Below are positions 1 through 3,845 of a stretch of DNA of 5,669 nt, piece after piece. Position 1 is the first letter of the stretch, and each line of letters opens with the position of its first letter. A model generated the notes under the pieces. The model was given only the letters and a program-made list of their open reading frames with translations. It did no database searches and was not told where the DNA came from. The DNA is from an uncultured Eubacteriales bacterium (GTDB taxonomy: Bacteria > Bacillota > Clostridia > Oscillospirales > Acutalibacteraceae), in assembly GCA_900319255.1 (NCBI GenBank), contig ONNU01000352.1, forward strand, positions 1-5,669, written 5' to 3'. A program made the translations under genes and the position numbers.

Positions 1-185
1 GGGTTAAGGAAAGGGGATTCCAAAAGGGGGAAAACTCAAGGGGGACACCCCTTGTGGTTTCCACCTTTTGACTGACCAAAGCAGAAAAACTGAAAAAAGT
101 ATGACTAAGCGCATGAAAGTTGAACAACCGACCCCCTTTTCCAGCCAGCAACGAAGATGTCAGTTTCAAGGGTTCAGGTATAACT
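1..185 (+). repeat. Intergenic repeat, copy A
   Basis: This non-coding stretch aligns collinearly with the reverse complement of 3251-3397 (copy B). Shared blocks in order are an AAGGAAAGGGGATTCCA block at 6-22, a CCTTTTGACTGACCAAAGC block at 62-82, an AAGTATGAC block near 98-106, and a GATGTCA...TTCAGGTATAA block at 156-184. Identity by eye is about three quarters. Copy A carries about 41 extra bases (23-63) that copy B lacks. No open frame with a ribosome binding site was seen. It is probably a degenerate, multi-copy intergenic element; the family is not identified. Confidence 0.7.
23..63 (+). repeat. 41-bp insertion inside repeat A with a hairpin
   Basis: Relative to copy B, copy A is interrupted after GGGGATTCCA. 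The extra block ends with a second TTCCA (59-63) that repeats TTCCA at 18-22, as expected of a small insertion with a 5-bp target duplication or of slippage. Its core is CAAGGGG (37-43), GACA, CCCCTTG (48-54), a perfect 7-bp stem with a 4-base loop. Whether this is an inserted element or an ancestral part lost from B cannot be told from two copies. Confidence 0.5.
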
Positions 186-256
186 ATAAACTATAATCTA
201 TGAGCTGACTCCTGACCACTATTCACTGAGCATCCGCAGGGGTGTTTCCGCCAATT

Positions 257-293
257 AAAAAAATCAGCCGGCATTTCATTTCATGCCGGCTGA
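257..293 (-). terminator. Intrinsic terminator of the zinc-ribbon gene
   Basis: CAGCCGGCAT (265-274) pairs perfectly with ATGCCGGCTG (283-292), giving a 10-bp GC-rich stem with an 8-base loop; T264-A293 adds one pair. Read on the minus strand, the stem is followed by seven T (A257-A263 on the plus strand). It lies 37 bp beyond the stop codon of the minus-strand gene at 330-827. The plus side has no T tract, so it is not a good bidirectional terminator. Confidence 0.9.
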
Positions 294-329
294 AAAAATT
301 TGAAATTGTTTTGCATCATGTGCAGGGGA

Positions 330-827
330 TCAATAATAATAATTCTTTAAAGAACTTTCCAGGCTTGCGCCGGCGACTGCTGCAATGATAGCAATGATGA
401 TCATAATAACGATAACGACAAGATAGATGATAAGGAAGGATCTTGCATAGTTTTTGACATTGACATTAACGCTGCCGCCGAAGCCGAAAACAAAGAGCAT
501 GATGATTCCGATAAGCGGAAGAGAGAAAAGGATATTGTAACCGATATAGCCTAAAGGAGAGATCGGCTTTGTGTCCTCCATGTTCATATTCATATTCATG
601 TTCATCGGGGCATAGCTTTGAGTGGGCTGAGGATAAGTCTGATTGTATCCGTTATACTGCTGAGCCTGCTGATTCGGGTCATAGGACTGCTGATAGGAAC
701 CCACCTGCTGATAACCGGGGTTCTGGAAATTATTGTCGATGGAAGCAGGTTCCTCGACCTTAGCGCCGCAGGAAGTACAGAATTTGATACCGTCCGGAAT
801 TTCAGAGCCGCAAGAAGTACATCTCAT
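330..827 (-). CDS. Zinc-ribbon, two-helix membrane protein (hypothetical)
   Basis: This 165-residue protein starts with a zinc ribbon: Cys3-x2-Cys6 and Cys17-x2-Cys20, in MRCTSCG and FCTSCG. A Gln/Tyr/Asn-rich, low-complexity linker follows (about 30-74), then an alternating Met-Asn run at 75-83, then two hydrophobic segments (about 93-117 and 130-152) separated by a short polar turn containing NVNVKNYARS. It ends in three tyrosines. The ATG is preceded by AGGAGG with 8-nt spacing, which fixes the start. Small zinc-ribbon proteins with a C-terminal membrane pair are common in clostridia, and their function is not known. The likely topology is a cytoplasmic ribbon and linker with the C-terminal third in the membrane; this is inference. 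It has its own promoter and terminator, so it is monocistronic and divergent from queD. No enzymatic motif is visible. Confidence 0.9.
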   Translation of the reverse strand: MRCTSCGSEIPDGIKFCTSCGAKVEEPASIDNNFQNPGYQQVGSYQQSYDPNQQAQQYNGYNQTYPQPTQSYAPMNMNMNMNMEDTKPISPLGYIGYNILFSLPLIGIIMLFVFGFGGSVNVNVKNYARSFLIIYLVVIVIMIIIAIIAAVAGASLESSLKNYYY

Positions 828-835
828 AATAAAAA

Positions 836-857
836 CCTCCTGACCGTTTTTACGGTC
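836..857 (-). promoter_or_regulatory. Ribosome binding site abutting a hairpin
   Basis: On the minus strand, GACCGT-AAAA-ACGGTC (842-857) forms a 6-bp stem with an AAAA loop. It ends exactly where the Shine-Dalgarno AGGAGG (836-841) begins. The stem does not cover the Shine-Dalgarno sequence, so it may hold the 5' UTR open or serve as a protein or RNA binding site. The ribosome site itself is a consensus match; the regulatory role is inference. Confidence 0.6.
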
Positions 858-951
858 TAAATATATTTGTCTGTATCAGTACCCGGAGCATACCACAGAG
901 CAGACTGCCTGCGGCAACGACACCGACCGGGCTGTTTACACTACCACACCT

Positions 952-980
952 ATTCTACCACAAATCTGCTTGTTTGTCTA
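952..980 (-). promoter_or_regulatory. Promoter of the zinc-ribbon gene
   Basis: On the minus strand, TAGACA (975-980, one mismatch to TTGACA) and TAGAAT (952-957) are separated by exactly 17 bases. Transcription would start near 945, leaving a 5' UTR of about 118 nt. That UTR can form a long-range CCCGG/CCGGG pairing (927-931 with 882-886) besides the hairpin next to the ribosome binding site. Confidence 0.7.
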
Positions 981-996
981 TAATTTTATACACTTA

Positions 997-1014
997 GGCA
1001 GCGTCGACGCTGCC
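997..1014. promoter_or_regulatory. Perfect 18-bp palindrome between divergent promoters
   Basis: GGCAGCGTCGACGCTGCC is a perfect uninterrupted palindrome. It sits about 17 bp upstream of the -35 box of the minus promoter (975-980) and about 15 bp upstream of the plus -35 box (1030-1035), nearly midway. That is a natural place for a dimeric repressor or activator acting on both genes. It lies outside both predicted transcripts, so an RNA role is unlikely. No regulator family is recognised from the motif. Confidence 0.5.
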
Positions 1015-1029
1015 GGCCGATGTCAGCAG

Positions 1030-1058
1030 TTGTTTTTGTTTTAAAGTTGTGATAGAAT
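1030..1058 (+). promoter_or_regulatory. Promoter of the queDEC operon / leader RNA
   Basis: TTGTTT (1030-1035) and TAGAAT (1053-1058) are separated by 17 bases in an AT-rich stretch. Transcription would start near 1065, about 375 nt before the queD start codon. No better plus-strand promoter was seen between here and queD. Confidence 0.65.
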
Positions 1059-1064
1059 ATAAAT

Positions 1065-1418
1065 GTAAAGTTGATGCCGGGGGTGTCCGGCTTGCTTTTC
1101 TGACAGTTTCGTCAGTGTAAAATTATAGTTGGTATCGGACGATCTATCACTTGGCGATAACAACGTCCCCATCTGTTACAACTGACAACTGCGGGACAAA
1201 GCTGTGCATGATCTGAACCCGAAACTCAATTATGACAGCGGCAGCACGCCGCCGACAGTTCGTTTGCGCCATCCTGTCGTTAAATAAAACCAGGGCATCC
1301 TGATATTGTTGTTGCGATCCTGCTTTTTCGCTTGCGGCGGGCTGATTTTCTGCGCCGGCTGCTGTGGCTTTGCGGCAGGGCTCCGGGATGCGTCTGTCTC
1401 TGGCAGACGCTGTTTTTT
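1065..1418 (+). ncRNA. Structured 5' leader of queDEC (candidate attenuator, riboswitch or orphan RNA)
   Basis: This is the stretch from the predicted start of transcription to an intrinsic terminator placed just before queD. It contains a series of hairpins: GCCGG/CCGGC (1076-1091), CTGAC/GTCAG (1100-1115), GTCCC/GGGAC near 1165-1197, GCGGC/GCCGC (1238-1252), CGACAG/CTGTCG (1253-1279), CGGCG/CGCCG (1335-1357) and GCTGC/GCGGC (1358-1376). No reading frame here has a ribosome binding site. Because the operon makes preQ0, a preQ1-sensing leader is the family-based expectation, but the aptamer could not be assigned firmly. The nearest match is the 1253-1297 segment. An independent RNA of about 355 nt ending at the terminator is the alternative. 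RNase P, tmRNA and SRP hallmarks are absent. Confidence 0.5.
1390..1418 (+). terminator. Intrinsic terminator inside the queD leader
   Basis: GCGTCTG (1390-1396) pairs perfectly with CAGACGC (1404-1410) around a 7-base loop, followed by TGTTTTTT (1411-1418). It ends 22 nt before the queD ATG. A terminator between an operon's promoter and its first gene normally means conditional read-through. It also prevents any upstream plus-strand transcript from reaching queD unregulated. Confidence 0.8.
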
Positions 1419-1440
1419 ACATTTTTGTAAGGTGGTATTT

Positions 1441-1863
1441 ATGTATATTATCAAAAGCTCAGCTTCCTTCGACAGCGCGCATTTTCTTTTCGGCTATAAC
1501 GGCAAATGCGCAAATATTCATGGTCATCACTGGATCATTGAAGCCTGCGCTCATGGCGAAAAGCTTATCAGCGAGGGTACACAAAAGGATATGCTTATGG
1601 ATTTCGGTGATCTCAAAACTTCTCTGCGCTCTATTGCAGACAGCTTTGACCATGCTCTGATCTATGAAAAAGGCTCGCTTCGGGATAAAACCATGGAGGC
1701 TTTGCAGGAGGAGGGCTTTCATCTGATAGAAGTGCCCTTTCGTCCCACTGCGGAAAATTTTGCCCGCAGCTTCTTTGAAAAGCTAAGACAGGAGGGTATA
1801 CCCGTGAAAAGCGTTGCAGTATACGAAACTCCCGAAAACTGCGCAGTTTATGAGGAGGGATGA
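1441..1863 (+). CDS. queD: 6-carboxy-5,6,7,8-tetrahydropterin synthase QueD
   Basis: This 140-residue member of the PTPS/QueD family converts 7,8-dihydroneopterin triphosphate to 6-carboxytetrahydropterin in the preQ0 pathway, in the cytoplasm. The zinc ligands are visible: His14 (FDSAHFL), His27 and His29 (CANIHGHHW), with catalytic Cys23 just before. The catalytic Asp70-His71 pair (SFDHALIYE) and the substrate-binding PTAEN and VYET motifs (about residues 103-107 and 128-131) are also present. The frame is open upstream to 1306, but that extension lacks a ribosome binding site and crosses the terminator. The start at 1441 gives the standard family N-terminus (MYIIKSSASFDSAH) and has AAGGTGG 5 nt upstream. 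The stop lies 2 nt before the favoured queE start. The protein is slightly longer than the E. coli enzyme. Confidence 0.95.
   Translation: MYIIKSSASFDSAHFLFGYNGKCANIHGHHWIIEACAHGEKLISEGTQKDMLMDFGDLKTSLRSIADSFDHALIYEKGSLRDKTMEALQEEGFHLIEVPFRPTAENFARSFFEKLRQEGIPVKSVAVYETPENCAVYEEG
1852..1859 (+). promoter_or_regulatory. Shine-Dalgarno deciding the queE start
   Basis: GAGGAGGG lies in the last codons of queD. It directly abuts the ATG at 1860, too close for use, but is 6-7 nt from the ATG at 1866. This favours 1866 and suggests translational coupling to queD. Confidence 0.75.
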
Positions 1864-1865
1864 CC

Positions 1866-2525
1866 ATGATTCCGGTTGCCGAGCATTTTATAAGCATTAA
1901 CGGCGAGGGTACAAAAGCAGGCGAGCTTGCTTTTTTTGTTCGCTTCCGCTGCTGTAATCTCTGCTGCTCCTACTGCGATACAAGATGGGCTTGTACAGAT
2001 GACGCTCCTGCTGAGATGATGAGCGCAGAGGAGATAGCTTCACTTGTCAGGGAAAGCGGGATCGTGAATGTCACCCTGACCGGCGGCGAACCGCTGCTGC
2101 AAAAGGAGCTGCCGGAGCTTGTGGAGCTTCTGATATCAGACGGCAGGCGCGTTGAGATCGAAACCAACGGCAGCATTGATATCAGCCCCCTTGCAAAAAG
2201 CAAAAGCCGTCCATCCTTTACCCTTGATTATAAGCTGCCCTCCAGCGGTATGGAAAAGCATATGCTCACCGGGAATTATGAATATCTTACAGAAAGCGAT
2301 ACCGTGAAATTCGTATCCGGCAGCATAACCGATCTTGAAAGGGCAAAAAGCATCATTGACAGATATTCCCTCACAGAAAAATGTCATGTATATATAAGCC
2401 CGGTATTCGGAAGGATCCAGCCGGCTGAGATCGTGGAGTTTATGAAGTCAGCCAGGATGAATAACGTCCGGCTTCAGCTTCAGCTTCACAAATTTATCTG
2501 GGATCCCATGAAAAAGGGTGTATAG
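1866..2525 (+). CDS. queE: 7-carboxy-7-deazaguanine synthase QueE (radical SAM)
   Basis: This 219-residue radical SAM enzyme converts 6-carboxytetrahydropterin to 7-carboxy-7-deazaguanine. The CxxxCxxC cluster motif is Cys30, Cys34 and Cys37 (CNLCCSYCDT). The GEG substrate motif is at 13-15, GGEP is at 73-76, the ETNG strand at 99-102, and FTLDYKLPSSGME (118-130) is typical of the clostridial QueE subgroup. The C-terminus LQLQLHKFIWDP also fits that subgroup. An in-frame ATG at 1860 overlaps the queD stop (ATGA) and would add MT, but ribosome site spacing and family length favour 1866. Cys29, Cys33 and Cys43 are extra cysteines around the cluster motif. The gene is co-transcribed with queD and followed 47 nt later by queC. 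Confidence 0.95.
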   Translation: MIPVAEHFISINGEGTKAGELAFFVRFRCCNLCCSYCDTRWACTDDAPAEMMSAEEIASLVRESGIVNVTLTGGEPLLQKELPELVELLISDGRRVEIETNGSIDISPLAKSKSRPSFTLDYKLPSSGMEKHMLTGNYEYLTESDTVKFVSGSITDLERAKSIIDRYSLTEKCHVYISPVFGRIQPAEIVEFMKSARMNNVRLQLQLHKFIWDPMKKGV

Positions 2526-2557
2526 AAAACAGGCAGATGAAAATTGCAGAAATTCAG

Positions 2558-2565
2558 AAAGGCGG
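2558..2565 (+). promoter_or_regulatory. Shine-Dalgarno deciding the queC start
   Basis: AAAGGCGG lies 7 nt before the ATG at 2573. The upstream in-frame ATG at 2537 has no comparable site and would add 12 residues ahead of the canonical N-terminus. Confidence 0.65.
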
Positions 2566-2572
2566 AAAATAT

Positions 2573-3250
2573 ATGAAAGCATTGGTTTTATTCAGCGGCG
2601 GAGTTGACAGCACGACCTGTCTTGCCATCGCTGTGGAGAAATACGGAGCAGACGAGGTGCTTGCGCTTTCGGTCAGATACGGACAGAAGCATATACGGGA
2701 AACTCAGGCTGCAAAGAAGATCGCGCAGCATTACGGTGTGGCTTTGAAGGAGCTTGACCTGACAAGCATATTTGCAGACAGCAGCTGCTCACTGCTTTCA
2801 TCATCTGATCAGGAGATCCCGAAGGAAAGCTATGATAAGCAGCTTGAAAAAACAGGCGGCGCGCCGGTGTCCACATATGTACCCTTCCGAAACGGCTTGT
2901 TTCTGTCGTCAGCCGCAAGCATTGCCCTGTCAAACGGCTGCGAGGAGATCTTCTACGGCGCTCACAGCGATGACGCTGCGGGGAACGCATACCCTGACTG
3001 CAGCAGCGAATTCAACGAAGCTATAAACAGAGCGATATATCTTGGCAGCGGAAATGCCCTGACGGTGACAGCGCCCTTTATCGGTATGACAAAGGCGGAG
3101 GTGGTGAAATGGGGGTTAAAGCTTAAAGCGCCCTATGAGCTGACATGGAGCTGTTACGAGGGCGGCGACCGTCCCTGCGGAAAATGCGGCACCTGCATCG
3201 ACCGTGCCAAAGCCTTCAAAGCTAACGGCATAGAGGATCCCGGTGTTTAG
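2573..3250 (+). CDS. queC: 7-cyano-7-deazaguanine synthase QueC
   Basis: This 225-residue ATP-dependent enzyme converts 7-carboxy-7-deazaguanine and ammonia to preQ0. The PP-loop SGGVDS is at residues 8-13, right after the first strand (MKALVLF). The conserved TYVPFRNGLF is at 101-110 and GAHSDDAAGNAYPDC at 129-143. The structural zinc site is made of Cys194, Cys202, Cys205 and Cys208 (CYEGGDRPCGKCGTC). Length and motif order are those of a complete QueC. The start at 2573 is preferred over 2537 on ribosome site and family N-terminus. It is the last gene of the operon. No clear intrinsic terminator follows: the next bases are an intergenic repeat. FolE (GTP cyclohydrolase) and QueF or QueT homologues are not in the window. 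Confidence 0.95.
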   Translation: MKALVLFSGGVDSTTCLAIAVEKYGADEVLALSVRYGQKHIRETQAAKKIAQHYGVALKELDLTSIFADSSCSLLSSSDQEIPKESYDKQLEKTGGAPVSTYVPFRNGLFLSSAASIALSNGCEEIFYGAHSDDAAGNAYPDCSSEFNEAINRAIYLGSGNALTVTAPFIGMTKAEVVKWGLKLKAPYELTWSCYEGGDRPCGKCGTCIDRAKAFKANGIEDPGV

Positions 3251-3397
3251 TTTATACCTGAATCCGTGAAATTGACATCTCCGTTGCGGGAGGATATAGG
3301 GAATCCGCTGTTCAGCCTTCATGCTCTGGGTCATACTTTGATTATTATTTCCCGCTTTGGTCAGTCAAAAGGTGGAATCCCCTTTCCTTATCCCCCT
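3251..3397 (-). repeat. Intergenic repeat, copy B (inverted relative to A)
   Basis: The reverse complement matches copy A at 1-185 along its length without the 41-bp insertion. It starts immediately after the queC stop codon. CCTGAATCCGTGAAA (3257-3271) is also an exact inverted match to 3553-3567 in copy C. Together A and B bracket the zinc-ribbon gene and the queDEC operon in inverted orientation, 3 kb apart. The stretch 3398-3544 that follows shows no gene; it includes ATGCGG/CCGCAT (3491-3517), a weak stem with a long loop. Confidence 0.7.
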
Positions 3398-3544
3398 CAG
3401 TTGCCCGGTCTTTATCGGCTAAGATTTGGTATTTTTCTTTTGAGGGGTTAATTCTTAATCTGAAAATGCACCTTTTCGGTGAATTTGACAATGCGGGATA
3501 ATGTATAAAAATCCGCATGAATACAGTGGTTTTATATATTTTTG

Positions 3545-3590
3545 CCGTTGAGTTTCACGGATTCAGGTTGTAGTTTATAGATTGTAGCTG
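3545..3590 (+). repeat. Partial intergenic repeat, copy C
   Basis: The sequence around AGTTTCACGGATTCAGG (3551-3567) followed by a TTTATAGATTGTAG tail matches the right end of copy A (162-200) in the same orientation, and the queC-proximal end of copy B in inverted orientation with 15 identical bases. Only the terminal part of the family is present. Confidence 0.6.
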
Positions 3591-3623
3591 CTTTGGCGGC
3601 TCAAAGAATAGTGAATAGTGAAT

Positions 3624-3696
3624 ATATGACCTCTCCGTTACGATGCTGCGCATCGTGCCTGGCGCCCGCCGCAGGCGGGTGACTGAGAGGTTATAT
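3624..3696. repeat. GC-rich three-way-junction (REP-like) element
   Basis: ATATGACCTCTC (3624-3635) pairs with GAGAGGTTATAT (3685-3696) over 12 bp with one G-T. Inside are two further perfect stems: ACGATGC/GCATCGT (3640-3656, 3-base loop) and CCCGCC/GGCGGG (3665-3679, 3-base loop). The fold is a three-helix junction of 73 nt in an otherwise AT-rich gap. It has no T tract, so it is not a standard terminator. The phrase GTGACTGAGAGGT resembles ends of intergenic REP-like repeats recalled from Faecalibacterium-type genomes; that resemblance is unverified. It could act as DNA or RNA. Confidence 0.65.
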
Positions 3697-3788
3697 CAGG
3701 AAGCTTTAGTTTTGATACAGTCTGAATTCCTAACTCCTAACTCCTGATTCAATTAAATTCCACTTTCCACTTTCCAAATTCCAAATTT
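3685..3788 (+). repeat. Direct repeat D1, upstream of the channel gene
   Basis: This aligns with 5172-5258 in the same orientation: GAG(A/G)GGTTATATC, then AAGCTTTAGTTTT (3701-3713), TCTGAATTCC, GATTCAAT and TTCCACTTTCCA, in the same order. D1 is longer because it contains extra copies of 7-bp units. With D2 it brackets the channel gene. No sigma-A promoter with acceptable spacing was found in D1, so the channel promoter is unresolved. Confidence 0.7.
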
Positions 3789-3819
3789 TATCTAACCGCT
3801 AACCACTACTCACTACTTA
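3728..3819 (+). repeat. Three arrays of 7-bp tandem repeats
   Basis: All arrays have period 7. Array 1 (3728-3748) is TCCTAAC, TCCTAAC, TCCTGAT. Array 2 (3758-3785) is TTCCACT, TTCCACT, TTCCAAA, TTCCAAA. Array 3 (3792-3819) is CTAACCG, CTAACCA, CTACTCA, CTACTTA. Similar heptamers occur at 3607-3620 (AATAGTG twice), 5127-5147 and 5231-5258. They resemble the short tandemly repeated heptamers known in filamentous cyanobacteria, in an otherwise Firmicute-like window. Confidence 0.75.
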
Positions 3820-3832
3820 AGGACACGATGTT

Positions 3833-3838
3833 AAGGAG
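3833..3838 (+). promoter_or_regulatory. Shine-Dalgarno deciding the channel start
   Basis: AAGGAG lies 7 nt before the ATG at 3846. The in-frame ATG at 3828 is upstream of this site and would add only MLRRII, so 3846 is favoured. Confidence 0.7.
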
Positions 3839-3845
3839 AATTATT

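Noticed and set aside
1129..1290. Protein-like reading in the leader (LSLGDNNVPICYN, then after one stop LRDKAVHDLNPKLNY...)
   Set aside because: It is split by an in-frame TGA, has only a TTG start without a ribosome site, and is short enough to be chance. A decayed gene remnant cannot be excluded.
1065..1418. RNase P RNA, tmRNA or SRP RNA
   Set aside because: The conserved core sequences and terminal pairings of these RNAs were not found.
1306..1440. In-frame N-terminal extension of QueD by 45 residues
   Set aside because: It has no ribosome binding site, crosses the terminator hairpin, is Cys-rich and unlike QueD family N-termini.
1231..1454. Minus-strand open frame across the queD leader
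   Set aside because: It has no ribosome site, its composition is unlike neighbouring proteins, and it antiparallels the structured leader and terminator.
3266..3451. Open frame within repeat B
   Set aside because: It lies wholly in a degenerate intergenic repeat, with no ribosome site and no counterpart reading frame in copy A.
3485..3509. TTGACA followed by TATAAA as a promoter
   Set aside because: Spacing is only 13 bases and no -10 box is found at 16-18 bases.
3607..3819. CRISPR array
   Set aside because: Units are 7 bp and contiguous, with no spacers and no cas genes nearby.
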